A stretch of DNA of 64,000 nt from Lenzites betulinus. Its lineage: Eukaryota; Basidiomycota; Agaricomycetes; Polyporales; Polyporaceae. The stretch spans positions 496,001-560,000 of the forward strand of contig JABYQU010000013.1 in NCBI GenBank assembly GCA_022264855.1. The letters run 5' to 3'. The notes under the pieces were generated by a model that was not told the DNA's origin, searched no databases, and saw only the letters and a program-made list of their open reading frames with translations. A program made the position numbers and the translations under genes. The number at the start of each line of letters is the position of its first letter. Positions within the stretch are counted from its first letter, which is position 1. Positions 16,601 to 27,519 of this stretch are shown here, one piece after another.

Positions 16601-16659
16601 TCCCGAGTCCCAGCCTCCTCCGCCCGCGCTGCACTCGTATATTCCCCTCGTAAAAACCC

Positions 16660-16810
16660 AGCAGCCCCCGCGCCCCCTTTCCCCCCGCCGCCCTCTTCTG
16701 CCAGCCCGCGCCAGCCCTGCCAGCCCCCGCGCCAGCCCGACAGCCAGCCCTAGCCAGCCCCGCCCCGCGCCAGCCACCCCGCCGCGACAGAGCCCGCGCC
16801 CTGGCACTGG
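16660..16810. repeat. CCAGCCC-rich pyrimidine tract
   Basis: About 150 bp dominated by C-rich units such as CCAGCCC and CCCGCGCC on the plus strand. It lies 250-400 bp before the start of the small Cys-rich gene, where a promoter or transcription start would be expected. Confidence 0.5.
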
Positions 16811-16970
16811 CCCCTCGGCTCGTGGCTGGACCTACATCTGCACGCCCCCGATCGCAATCGTCCGAAGTTCGATCAGCGACGACGAACATAAACTGTCTTG
16901 CGGGCCTGCCCACCCACAATCTCCCACTCCCCGCATCCCCCTACCTCCGCCGACGGCAAGAGCGCTCGTC

Positions 16971-17055
16971 GTAAGTTGCCCCCTTCGTCCGCGCCCCCGA
17001 AGCCCTCCTCCGCCCCCAGATCCAGTTCGTGATCCAATCACCGCCCCCGCCGTAG
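16971..17055 (+). other. probable 5'-UTR intron ending directly at the ATG
   Basis: The donor GTAAGT at 16971 matches consensus perfectly, and the sequence runs 85 bp to an acceptor (CGCCGTAG) whose AG directly precedes the ATG at 17056. Size and signals fit the other introns of the window. If real, the start codon of the small gene is created at the first bases of exon 2. Confidence 0.5.
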
Positions 17056-17390
17056 ATGTGCCATCGCCAGTTGCGCCTATGGAAGGCCACAAAGTGCGGT
17101 CACTTGACCTTCACCGGCGAGACCAACATCGACTGTGCCTCCCGCGACTGCTACAACAGCACCGCCCACCCCCGCACCTGCGGCGCACCCGGCTCGGGCA
17201 CCGTCTGTCGCTGCCGCCGCTACTATACGTACGTCCCCGCCTTCTCTCCCCCGCCGCCCCCGTCTGAGCCCGCCCCGCAGCCAACCGGAGCGCATCATCA
17301 CCCACGAGGTCTGTCCCCGCCCCGGCGCCTCCCTCCCGTGCTGACCCCCGCTTTCGCAAGGTCAATTCCAAATGCCCGCGCTGCCCGTAG
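17056..17390 (+). CDS. small Cys/His-rich protein, 76 aa, putative zinc-binding
   Basis: Exons 17056-17228, 17281-17308 and 17361-17390 sum to exactly 77 codons. The deduced 76-aa protein has nine cysteines (about residues 2, 14, 27, 32, 42, 51, 53, 72 and 75) and four histidines. It opens with MCHRQLRLWKATKCGHLT and ends with the CxxC pair KCPRCP. The spacing suggests one or two small zinc sites, and I know of similar short Cys-rich proteins in other basidiomycetes, where they have no assigned function. Reading through without splicing gives a long nonsense frame rich in Pro and Arg, which supports the spliced model. It sits tail-to-tail with the RAD3 gene, only about 120 bp apart. Confidence 0.65.
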
Positions 17391-17511
17391 CCGCCGCGTC
17401 CCGGATCCGCGCTCGCGCACACGCCGTCCCAGCAGCAGCAGCACCCTGTATATATCTGTGTATTCCCGTCCGCGTCTCCGTCCGCCCGCTATGTACCATG
17501 TACTAGACACG

Positions 17512-20500
17512 CTATACATCGAGGTCCACCGCCGCGAGCGCGTCGTCGCCCAGCCCCCCGTCCCCGTACTCGTCCTCGTCCTCCTCGTCCGCGTCCCCGT
17601 CTCCGTGCGCGCCCCGCGCCGCCGCCGCCGCGCGCAGCTCCGCCTCCTGCGCCTGCGCGAGCGCCCGCTGCTTCGCCTGCGCGGCCTCGATGTCCGCGAG
17701 CGTCCAGAGCGAGACGCCCTGCCCGTTCTCGTTCGGGTTCTGCGAGATCATGCGCATGAACTGCTTCGAGAGCGAGAGCGCCATGTCCGTCGACAGGTTC
17801 GCCACCGTCTCCGTGATGTACTGGTTGATCCACCGCGGCAGCTTCGCGCGCTTGTCTGCCCGCGCGAACCGCTGCAGGGCGTCAGTGTGGGTTTGCGTTT
17901 GCGTTCAGTCAGAGTGGGGGTGGGATGGGCACGCACCTTGTCCGCGAACACCATCAGGCCCCAGTCCGTCTTCCCGCGCAGGACACGCCCGACGCACTGC
18001 GCGGCGTTCCGCATCGCGTCGAAGCCCAGGAACTCGGACTCGCGGATGCGGTAGGCGTCTCGGAGGTATTCCAGGCGCGCCTTCAGGATGCGGCTCTCCG
18101 TGTACTGGTACGGCACACTGCAGCAGCGGACCCCTCGTCAGTCGCGCTCGCTCGCTCGCCGGGGGACGCCGGCGGCGAAGAGGGGAATGGGGAAAGGGGA
18201 CGCACCCAAACATGACGACTGCGCGACCATAATTGTGATCGAAGTCGATGCCCTCGGAAACCTTGCCTCGGGCGACGGATAGGAGCACTGCGCCTCGGCC
18301 GTTATCACAGGCCTGCCGCCGAGAGCAGCAGCAGAAGGGATAAGGGCAGAACACAAGGAAGGACGGGGCGACGGAAGCTTAATTAGCAGGGCCGGGGGAC
18401 ACGGCGGGCGCACGGCGGCACGCACCCTGCGGTAATTCTCGAGCGCGATGCTCGTCTCGTTCGCGTCCGGCGTCTCGACGAAGATCAGCTTGTGCTTCCA
18501 GACTTCGTTCAGGATGCCCTGCGGCGCGAGACGGGGTTAGCAGGCCCGCACGGGGCGCGCCCGTGGGACGCACGGCCGCAGGTGACTCAGCAGCGGCGAC
18601 GCACCATGTCGTTCCACGCCGCGACAATGGACTCCATATAGAGGTAGCTCGGGAAGAACGCGACGATGCCGTCCGGGACGATCTTGCTGTATTCGATGAG
18701 GATGCTCCCGAAGTTGCGCACGACCGCGGGGTCGTTCCGGACCTCGAACCGCGAGCTGATCGCGACCTGGTCGCTGCCGCGCGTGATGACCTGCCGGCGC
18801 GCAGGGCGGTCAGCCTCGCGCGCGCGCGCCACGGGACTCCGGGTCGCTCACCAGTGGCAGGAACGAGTTGCGCGTCAGCGTCATCGAGTACGTCTCCTGG
18901 ACGACCGGCGTGAACTGCAGCATCTTCGGGTACATGTCCAGCGGCGAGAGCGTCCCGGAGGTGATCACGACGGTGCTGAACCGCTCAAAAACCGGCTTGA
19001 TCGCGATGGCGGGGTCCAGGCAGCTGAGCTAGAGTTTGAGCCGCTGTCAGGCCGGCGCACAGTGCAGCACACGTACGTAAGGTGAAATATGGGGTTGGGC
19101 ACGGTGGCATTTTCGGTTTCATACGGCTCGAGGATGAGCAGGAAGCCTGCGGCGCGGTCAGCAAGCGGCGGGCGTAGCGGTCAAGGCGCACCGCACCCTT
19201 CTCGTACGTCGCAACGAGGGTGGCGAAACTCGCGACCTTTTGCAAGGACGAGAACTCGTCTATCCGGTTGACCTCGAGCGTCCGCACTAGTGACTGCAGG
19301 CGCTCCGCGCAAAACCTGACACACTGATCGGCGACACGTTTTGCAGAGAGCAACGGATATGAGACCTACCGCAACGGCCTCCGCTCGATGTACGTAATGT
19401 CTTTCAAATGCTGCAGAAACGAAAGCGGCGTCTCTGCCACGACGTGCAGCACCCGCATACGGGTCTAGATGGCGGGATCAATCAGGGGGCGGCGTCATGA
19501 CGTGGGTGGGACTCTCGGCGCACCTTCAGGTACTCGACAAAGCGCTTGAGGAAAGCCACGAAATGCTCGGCCTTTCGGATGTTCCCAGGAATCGCCTCCT
19601 TCAATAGGTCCTCCGGCAGCACTAACGCCGGGAAATGAATAAGGTTCCTCCACGGGTGGTGATATGGGGGTTATAGAGGCAAAGATGCAGAAACCCACCA
19701 GGATTCGACACGAAGGAGTCTTCGGCGTCATTAGCCTCCTGTAAACCTTCCACTAGTTTCATGTACTCGTCCTGCAATTTCGATGCATCCGTCTTTTTGA
19801 TCCTAGAAATCAAATTAAGCGGCTGTCACGTTGGACAGCCGTCATTACTCACTCATCGATCTTGTCTCCAAGCCTCACGACGCTTCGCGAGGCAGAATCA
19901 AGCATCGGCCTCGTGAGGTCTATACTTAATGACTCGATGCACACGTTATCTGAAAGGCGTTAGCGTCGCACTACCAGGGTGCCACACAAGATCCCGGGGT
20001 CCCTTACCGATGTTGTGGGCTTCATCGAACACCACGATCGCATCCTTAGTTATTTCCTTGGAGACTTGTTCCGCGACTTTCGGGTCTAGAAGGTAATGGA
20101 AGGAATAGATGATCACGTCCACGAACGGCATCTAGCATGCGTGTGGGCAGGTGTGGGCATAGGCTGACGGCATTGTAACTCCGCTATCACTCACCATACG
20201 ACGCACGAGGAAATATGGGCATATGCGGTTGTCTCTGCCGTACTGCAGGACGTCCGCAAGCGTCCATACGCCCGGGGGGATCAGGTTTCCAGGCTCCAAC
20301 TTGCCTAGGTTCTGTGGGAGATTTAGGCGGTTGTGGCATGGGTCATCTATGTACCTACCTCGTGCCAGTCACACAGGTCAACCGATCCCGGGTTCTCGCG
20401 CCCCTTTTGACAGGCCGCAGAGTTTGTCAGGTCACGACATCGAGCATCGACCACTTTCCCCTTTTTCTCCTTGGACACCTGTATCAAAAGTGAACGTTCA

Positions 20501-21176
20501 GCATTTTTCCTCATTCAGGCTTCTCCATCGAAGTTCGTGCAATATGGGAGTGACTTGAGTCCATGGGCCAGCGCGGATACTGACCTCGGGGTGGATGCAC
20601 AGATTTTTCCTACTTGTGAGGCCGATGCCGTAGAAGTTGGCTTCCTTTTCTCGTTCCTCGTCCGTTTCCGCGCATTGCTTGCGATAATCCATGAGACGCT
20701 TGAGCTCAGCGAGTGCTTTCTCGATTTCGGGAACCGTTCGTGAGCAGTAGATTAGTTTCCGTTTCGTAGGATAGAACTGGACAGCCAAAGTTCAACAGAC
20801 GCATCCAACGTATAGCACAATTGGCTTATACCTGTTGATATGATACAATTAGTGATAGCAGAGAGACTGTCTTTCCGGTCCCCGAAGGCATCTCAAGCAA
20901 ACAGTGCCCCTGGACGCGTGTCATTCAGACAGGTCTAAAAATTCGACTCGCGGGTAAACGTACTGTTGCGTCAAGGGTACGCTTTAAGTCACACATGTAG
21001 GCATATTGCTCTGTTAAAAACCATCAGATACCGGACGTTTCTGCGACAGCCACAGCATGTACCGGGATATATTCGGTCATAAGGGAAGATTATCTGGGCA
21101 TTGCGGAGAACGTTCAGCGTGACATTCGCCCACTATAGGAGATACTTACAGGTAGGTCGTCAATGTAGAACTTCAT
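17512..21176 (-). CDS. RAD3: TFIIH 5'-3' DNA helicase subunit XPD
   Basis: Superfamily-2 helicase of TFIIH, required for nucleotide excision repair and transcription initiation. The start is MKFYIDDLP at 21176, matching the usual RAD3/XPD N terminus. Motifs seen along many short exons include [21 protein letters not shown], the DEAH-type Walker B ([10 protein letters not shown]), [18 protein letters not shown] (motif V region) and [18 protein letters not shown] (motif VI). All four expected Fe-S cluster cysteines are present: [22 protein letters not shown] and NRICPYF. The C-terminal part contains the family signature [20 protein letters not shown], with an asparagine in place of the first Asp here, then an extra acidic tail of about 75 residues. 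The introns in the GC-rich 3' half are hard to place exactly. It is divergent from the TPR-like gene with a 190-bp spacer. Confidence 0.95.
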
Positions 21177-21367
21177 AACTACGAAAGCAAGCGAGACGGA
21201 AGGAGACTATGTCGTGAGTGTCTCGGCGTCGTGGTCCGGAGACAAGTCGTGCGGCTCCGCCACCGTGACGCGACGCGACTCAGATCGTCGATCGTGTGAC
21301 TGGGTCACGTGCGTCACTTTACCGTCACGACAGAGCGGGTCACAAGAACGAGGTGCAAGTGCTCTCG
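21177..21367. promoter_or_regulatory. short bidirectional promoter region, RAD3 and TPR-like gene
   Basis: Only about 190 bp separate the two divergent start codons, so any promoter elements must be shared or overlap. It contains GTCACGTGCGTCAC near 21305, which includes a CACGTG E-box-like palindrome. I cannot say which gene it serves. Confidence 0.4.
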
Positions 21368-22966
21368 ATGATGCTCTCAAGAGCCCGGCGACGAATTCCT
21401 GCGACGCTCCCTCGCTATGCTCCTCCTCGACCTTCGCTTGCTTCTCGGCGGTATGCTGCGGGTGACAGCAAGCCACCCGCCCCGTTGCCCGACGATGTTC
21501 GACCGACGCCCTACTTGAACGACAGTTTCGCTTCTCATACTATGTTCACTGTCGACTTCTTCCGGAGATTCCTGAAGTACACTGCGATAGGCATAGTCAC
21601 CGTGACTATTACCTCATGGACCGCTTTCGAAGGCGCGCACCTCTGGGTGGAAAAGGTCGCACTTGCAGCGGAGACGGACGCGGACGCGAAACAGTGGGAA
21701 TGGGACCTTGAAGCAGACAGATGGTCGGGCCTGCCGGACGGGGGTACAGACCCTGGTCTCGGTTTCTCTGGGAGGCATGCAGCACGAAGCGCCTGGATGG
21801 CACTCTATTGGGGAACAGGGTCCACCACGAGCATCGTCGGCTCGAAGTCATTCACTGGGCGGAACGGCGAGGGCGCAACACTCGCTCCCATTCAAGCCGC
21901 CCTCGAATACGCCCAAGAGTTCCTCCACATGGCTCTGGAGGGTGCGGAGAAGGCCAACGCCAAGGGGAGACTACACCCCATGACTATCACTGCTCTCCTC
22001 GCGCGTCGTGCAGACGTCGTTTCACGGATGGGCACCCGCAACGCGTTGGACGAGGCCCGTTCCGAGTACGAGCAGGTGTGGTCCAATATCTCCGGTAGGG
22101 GCGCACAAGCGGCCCGCATCGCACTCAAAATCGGGGACCTCAACCGAAGACTAGGCGACACCGAAGGCGCGCTGTTCTGGTGGTCGCGGTCTATCCAGCT
22201 TGCTACCGGTAAAATCGACGCCGCACCCCCCAATGCTGCGCCGGCGATCCCGGAGGCAGCCCCCACGTCCCCACTTGCTCAGAGGACATTGACCTCCGCT
22301 CTGGTGTCATTGTCCGCATTCTACGCGACAACCGGCCAGCTTCGTCAGGCGCAAGCCGCGGAGGAAACGTCCCTGGACCTCCTTCGTTCTATACCATCAC
22401 CCCAATCGTTTGAGGCAGCGTCTCCTGGACAAGCCCTCCACAGCCTATTCATTCTCCACCGCTCCTCAATCATCTCTATTCACCTCGCCGAAGTGCTGTA
22501 CGCATTGCGGACGAAGCCCTCGACGTCCATCGACTGGCTCACGCGCGCCGCCGAGTCTTCGGAACGCGTAGCACTGTCGCTAAGCGGACTTCCACCCACT
22601 CACCCCGATGCTCCCGGCTCGAAGATCCCCCATCCGCCGGCGTCAGAGACTCCCCTGACAGAGCAATATGCGAAGTCGAAGTCGATGAGTGGGCCGGCGA
22701 AGAACCTGCTTCGTGACGCGCGACGGACGGCCGCTGAGGCGTGGAACCTCATCGGCGTCCTTACGGAAGGAAGCAAATCCGCTGACGCTCCGGCAAAGGC
22801 GTTGGAGTGCTACGAGCGGGCGCTTGGCTGGGCAGGAGTTGGTCGTGACAGGGCGGGAGGGATCGGCCAGCCGGGAGAGGGTACACTGGAGTCGGACTGG
22901 CAGGTGTTCTGGTCGAATTATGTACGTGCCCGTGAGGAGGTTCGCAAGCAGGAGCAGAAGAAGTAG
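21368..22966 (+). CDS. mitochondrial inner-membrane TPR-like protein (possible Mgr3-type i-AAA adaptor)
   Basis: Single-exon gene. I chose the ATG at 21368 because it opens with an Arg-rich presequence (MMLSRARRRIPATLPRYA); an upstream in-frame ATG at 21296 gives a less typical N terminus. A transmembrane segment (YTAIGIVTVTITSWTAF) lies near residues 70-88. It is followed by a long helical region with TPR-like repeats, such as RADVVSRMGTRNALDEARSEY and LKIGDLNRRLGDTEGALFWW. Presequence, one helix and a TPR-type body match the layout of yeast Mgr3, an adaptor of the Yme1 protease. I infer this from architecture only and did not see diagnostic identities. It is about 530 residues, similar to the 501 of Mgr3. 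Other mitochondrial TPR proteins remain possible. Confidence 0.7.
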   Translation: MMLSRARRRIPATLPRYAPPRPSLASRRYAAGDSKPPAPLPDDVRPTPYLNDSFASHTMFTVDFFRRFLKYTAIGIVTVTITSWTAFEGAHLWVEKVALAAETDADAKQWEWDLEADRWSGLPDGGTDPGLGFSGRHAARSAWMALYWGTGSTTSIVGSKSFTGRNGEGATLAPIQAALEYAQEFLHMALEGAEKANAKGRLHPMTITALLARRADVVSRMGTRNALDEARSEYEQVWSNISGRGAQAARIALKIGDLNRRLGDTEGALFWWSRSIQLATGKIDAAPPNAAPAIPEAAPTSPLAQRTLTSALVSLSAFYATTGQLRQAQAAEETSLDLLRSIPSPQSFEAASPGQALHSLFILHRSSIISIHLAEVLYALRTKPSTSIDWLTRAAESSERVALSLSGLPPTHPDAPGSKIPHPPASETPLTEQYAKSKSMSGPAKNLLRDARRTAAEAWNLIGVLTEGSKSADAPAKALECYERALGWAGVGRDRAGGIGQPGEGTLESDWQVFWSNYVRAREEVRKQEQKK

Positions 22967-23282
22967 TAGCATCCCCTGGTTCGCAACTACGCCTCATACG
23001 CTGCCGCTTCTACCTATATGTTTGTTTTAGACACCAATATTCACGGTGACAAACGTATGTGAGATGGTACGCGTGTCAACAACTGACTACTAGTCGTGCA
23101 TGGCCTATTCATACCGGGCAAGCAAGTCGAAGTCTTTGCTGCAGCCATTAATATTCTGACGCGTGCCAGACGCGTCGCGTCACACCGCGTAGGCGCTCAA
23201 CTGTATGCGCGCGTCCAGGCGCGTCCCTCAGCCACTTTCGCTCTTGTCTCCGACTTCCACCTCGACCAATGCAGACACGGAC
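22967..23282. other. intergenic spacer
   Basis: 316 bp between tandem plus-strand genes. It holds the 3' end of the TPR-like gene and the upstream region of the LRR gene. I see no separate feature. Confidence 0.4.
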
Positions 23283-25807
23283 ATGAACCACAAACCGATT
23301 GTCCTATGGGAACCAAAGGCCACAATTGCCTCCGACGATGCCTGCACTACGATCTTGCAGTACAAACTACCTCGCGCACCCTCCACCATTCGACCGCCCT
23401 ACCAGCCCCCGCACGGTTCAGAAATCAAACTACGCTATGTCCCCCCGCTGGTGTATTTCTGCATGAGGGCCCTCGCCGAGTACCCAGACCAAATACACGC
23501 TCTGGGCGCAGCGCGGCTGTTCTACGAGGCGCCACGGTCGGCGGACCAGTTCGACATCCTCTCCGCGCTCATCCCAACCTATCGTCCATTCGACGGCAAT
23601 AGCGAAGACTTCGACATGACATTGGTCGACCCACGTCTATGGGCTGTACTTGTACAAGTCTTCGAGGGTCTCCCACCTGTCTTTCGACAATACAAGCTCC
23701 CTCTATCCGACGCGCACCTTCCTCTCTTGCAAACCATCCCGAGCACGAAGCACTTCTCTTTGATCACTTGTCTGTCCTTAACGCGCTGCAAAACACTTAC
23801 TGACGACACGGTCATGGAGCTGCGCCACCTACATACTCTTGCTGCACTTGATGTGAGCGCTACTGGACTTGGGACCTGGGGAATTAGCCGACTGGCCAAA
23901 AGCCTCGCATGGACCGAAACAGGTTTCGCGCAATCTGCAGAACGTCGCGGGCCTTGGGGATTGCGCGTTCTCGACTTGAGGAACTGCATCAACATTGACG
24001 ACAAGGTATTCCAATGGCTGGACCGCTTTCCGTTGCTCAGCGTTGTCGGTGCGTGGAAACGTTGACGCCACTGTACCCGCGATTGAGACGTTTATATCAT
24101 GACGCAGACGTGCGTGGAACTTTGTGCAAACCATGGCAGCACCCTAGCCTCTCCTTTAAACCAAGTACAGACACACATCTCTATAATCCCACCTCATTGA
24201 GCGTGGCGTTGAAACACTTGGCTGGTACTGTGGACAGGCGTCACAGTACTATATTCTCGCATCCAGCACCATTCATACTCGATATCAACGCGCTTCATCA
24301 CAAACCCTCGTCGTTTGACCCGCACCTGCATCCTCTCAACGACCTATATTGCGCACAAGAAGGCGACGAGGACTTTCGCCCTGTACAAACTATCGGGCGT
24401 CGCAAAGACGTCTTCCAGTCACCTACCGAGGTGCCCACATCATCACATTCGCATCAGGAGGTGCCCCACCATGGCCCCGTTATCAACACACCCGAGGACA
24501 GCCCCGACACCGACAAAATCCATGCAGCCGATACCGATCTCGAAGAGAGCGACGTTGAAGGGCCTCAGGCATCCGGTTCGTCCTTATTAGAGGTTGACCC
24601 AGGAGAACCAGATGTAGACTGGATGGCGCACGTCGCCGAGGATGAGGGCAATGCGTACCTCCGTCAGCGCAACGCAGTGATGTTCTACGCCCAGCCTAAG
24701 CCGCAATCCGCCCCCCGCCGAATATCCTCCCTCACCGACATCCCCTCCCGGTCCGCCGCTCCCCAGGCAAAGGCCGACCCACTCATGCTCTTCCGCCCTC
24801 CACCGCCCTGGAGTGCGCTTCCTATCGCCCCTCCCGCGGGTGGTCCCTCATCCCCAGCGAAACCGCACGGGATGCCAGAAAGCCCGTTCGTGTCCTCCGG
24901 ACTTCCCTCACTCAAGCGCAAACGCAGCGGCGAGGCCGCGCCCGCGCCTGCGGACCAGGCGCGGCGGCGCATGCACGCGCTGTCGAGCATCCAGAGCTTG
25001 TTCAGCATGGTGCAGAAGCGCGAGCGCGATCCGGGGGAGGCCAGGGTCAAGGAGACCCGGGTCAAGATGGTCGTGCCGGGGCGCGTGAACCCGTTTGCGC
25101 GGACTGCGCAGGCTGGAAAGCAGAAGACGGTCCCTGTTCCCGGCCCTGTGCCTGCGCCCGTCCCGGGCCCGAGTCTGAAGAGGAAAGCCCCGGCCGTGGA
25201 CGCGGTTGCGGCTGCGAAGGCGGAGGGGCCGGCCAAGCGTACAAGTGTGCCGCTGGAGAAAGCCAAGTCTCGTGCAGGCGAATCCAAGTCACATCCTCCA
25301 CCTTCAGTGAAGAAACCACCGGAGGGTGCCGTCGCTCCATCACCACAAGTCACCAGCGCGATGAAATCGAAGTCCTCTGCTGAGCTTGTCGCGCCACCTT
25401 CGACAGAGCCCACGGAACCCTCGCGTCCCTCGAAGAAGCTCAAGCCCATCACCTCGCTCACTGTGCCCGAATGGCCTAACGCCCACCACAAGCCACTCAC
25501 GCACTACGCACCCAAGCCGAAACCTCCTCAACCGCCGGCGAGGGTACAGACCACTCTCCCTGCTGTGCCCCGGAATGACAGTAAGCCCGGTAAGGAATCG
25601 GACAAAGCTAAGGAAAAGAGGCGAGTTTCTGCGCCGGTGGTGACGACGCCGAAGTTGGATATGGTCGCGGCGGACAAAGCTGTGCGTAGCAAGCAGCCGA
25701 CTGTGAAGAGTAAAGGCGAGAATTCGAAGACAGCGGTACATAAAGGGGGGAAGGGGAAGCAGAAGACGGGCGCAACTTTCGACTGGAAGGGCTGGGGGGC
25801 TGGATAA
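23283..25807 (+). CDS. leucine-rich-repeat (AMN1-like) protein with long disordered basic tail
   Basis: Two exons (23283-24048 and 24108-25807) joined by a 59-bp intron give 821 residues in exact frame; an in-frame ATG at 23205 would add 26. The first ~270 residues contain degenerate leucine-rich repeats of the cysteine-containing type found in AMN1 and F-box proteins: LITCLSLTRCKTLTDD, TLAALDVSATGLG and LRVLDLRNCINIDD. I see no F-box. The remaining ~500 residues look disordered and are rich in Pro, Ser, Lys and Ala, with a short helical island QARRRMHALSSIQSLFSMVQ near two-thirds of the way and a Lys-rich end (KGKQKTGATFDWKGWGAG). Function unknown; the tail suggests a nuclear or nucleic-acid-associated role, but that is a guess. 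Confidence 0.75.
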
Positions 25808-26031
25808 TTGGATTGCACGCGGACATCTTGGTACACCGTCACACAGCTGCAGTCGTCTTGTTTTGCACATGCACCGCACATACGATTTTCAGCACATACT
25901 CGGATGGTCACATTACTCCGCCATGCAGCGTGCACATACTTCATACGAAGATAATATTACAATACACTAACGATAACAGACACCAAAACATCACGGGCGA
26001 GACGGTCTGACAAGTACGAGCGCACCTCCGT

Positions 26032-27291
26032 TCAGTACCTCCTCCGGCCGGGCGACCGCGAACGTTCTCTCCTCCGGTCACTGCAACACAAACACGCACA
26101 CATCATCAGCCACGTCGCTCGCGCACGCACACAACACACAGGGCATCGCGACTCACTCATACCGCCCGTGCCGCTCGTAGCCCCGGTCACGCTCGCGGTA
26201 GTCGTCTCGGGAAGAGCGGAAGTCACGCTCGCCACCACGGCCGGGCGTCGACGGGGGTGCACCCGGGATGCTGGCGGGGGGGCCCATGGGCTGACCCGCC
26301 GCCTTGCGCTTCTCGCGGTCCTCTTTGAACTTGATCAACATGTTACGCAGCTCGTGGTAGCCGAGATGCATCTGGGTGTGGCGTGAGTGCTGCGCTTAGA
26401 GGATGAGAAAGGCGTGACAAGGGGCGTACCTTTCCACCGAAGTGGTCGGCGAGACGACGGTCAGAGTCGAGTACGGAGAGGTAGGCGCCACAAACGTCAC
26501 AGACACGGAGCTTCTGGTGGCCAGACGCTCCGGAGGTGTCGGTGAGTTGTTGTAGCTCCCGCTGTCAAGACATGTTAACATCCTGTGAAAGCTGGAAGGC
26601 TGAAATGACGCACCTCCTTGTCCGCCTTCTCGCTCTTCAACGCCTCAATGGCAGCCATTTCCCGCATAGACTCCTCCACCTTGCCCTGCTCACCAAGCGT
26701 CTCGATCTTCTCGGTACCACCCTGGATAGCGAGTTCGATCTCCGCAATTTCCCTCATCTAGAGGACATGAGCAAGACCCACAACCATAGAGACACGGGAC
26801 TGAAACACACCAAGTTCGTCGTCTTCGCGTTCTCCTCGGGCGTCTTCTCCAGCCTCCGGTGTGCGGCGCGAATCCTGCGGTCGCACTCGTCGACGAACGC
26901 GAAGATGTTGGACTCGTACTCCGTCTGGAAACGTGCGAAGATGGGGTCGTTTGGCTTCTCCTCGCGCGCGGCAAGGAACTCGGTCTTCAGCCGCTCGGTA
27001 TGCGACTTGGGGCATGCGCCGAGGTCCATTTTCTACGCATACGCCGTCAGCACCGTTCTCAAAGGCATGAATTGAGGGAGAACTCACGGTATTGGTGAAC
27101 AGGGTGTGTGGGCACGTTCCGCAGAGGAAGTTCTTGCACACTTTCTCGTCGGACCAGTGGAGGTTGGCGTTGGACACGCCCATGGCTTCTGGACCCATCA
27201 TTTGCTGTACCAATGTCAGACCCGCTCCTGGTCACAGAGCTTGAAAAACTACCTCCAGAAGCTTCCTCTGCATCTCAGCTAGGCGGCCCAT
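26032..27291 (-). CDS. LUC7: U1 snRNP-associated splicing factor LUC7
   Basis: Component of the U1 snRNP that helps choose 5' splice sites. It begins MGRLAEMQRKLLE at 27291. The N-terminal CCCH-type zinc finger is visible (CKNFLCGTCPHTLF, then DLGACPKSH). A central helical coiled-coil part follows (ESMREMAAIEALKSEKADKE). The second C2H2-type finger reads LRVCDVCGAYLSVLDSDRR then LADHFGGKMHLGYHELR. The tail is Arg/Asp/Ser-rich. The final exon is short: splicing at 26170 joins ERHG to RDRRRERSRSPGRRRY and removes an early stop, giving an RS-type C terminus as in relatives. It contains many short introns. It is divergent from the AsnRS gene with 228 bp between starts. Confidence 0.92.
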
Positions 27292-27519
27292 GTTGTGCAA
27301 GTCGAACGAGTGAAAGGAGCGACGGCGGCGAGGGTATTAGTAGTAGCAAGGCGTACGCGGTGCACGAGCAAGTGTCTTGGGCTGAGGCTGCTGTATGTTT
27401 ACAGCTGTTTGCTTCTTGTGCACATGGGCGTTTAGGAACGCTTGGCGCCCAACACCTGCCATTCCTGGAAATTATTATAAGTCACCACACGAGCGCTTCA
27501 TTCGCCCCGGCAGACCGCT

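Larger units (their letters stand above)
11977..16970. other. 5-kb GC-rich region with no supportable gene
   Basis: Between YME1 and the small Cys-rich gene, both on the plus strand. The sequence is very GC-rich, and long open frames exist on both strands (for example 13995-14906 minus, 14052-15080 plus, 15951-16919 minus). Their products are Arg/Gly/Ala/Pro-rich, show no domains, overlap each other and lack splice-supported continuation. The region has several short tandem repeats (near 12703-12722, 13479-13520 and 13566-13602) and a Pro-codon-like CCAGCCC-rich stretch at 16660-16810. It may hold non-coding transcripts or a long leader, but nothing here is demonstrated. Confidence 0.6.

Noticed and set aside
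15951..16919. Minus-strand frame of 322 codons and plus-strand frame 16161-17267
   Set aside because: Low-complexity Gly/Arg or Pro/Arg products. The plus frame overlaps the small Cys-rich gene in a different reading frame.
17056..18054. Unspliced 332-codon reading of the small Cys-rich gene
   Set aside because: After the first 58 codons it runs through two consensus introns and into the antisense of RAD3, turning into Pro/Arg-rich nonsense.
24685..25500. 271-codon minus-strand frame
   Set aside because: Antisense shadow of the LRR protein tail, which has the coherent splice model.
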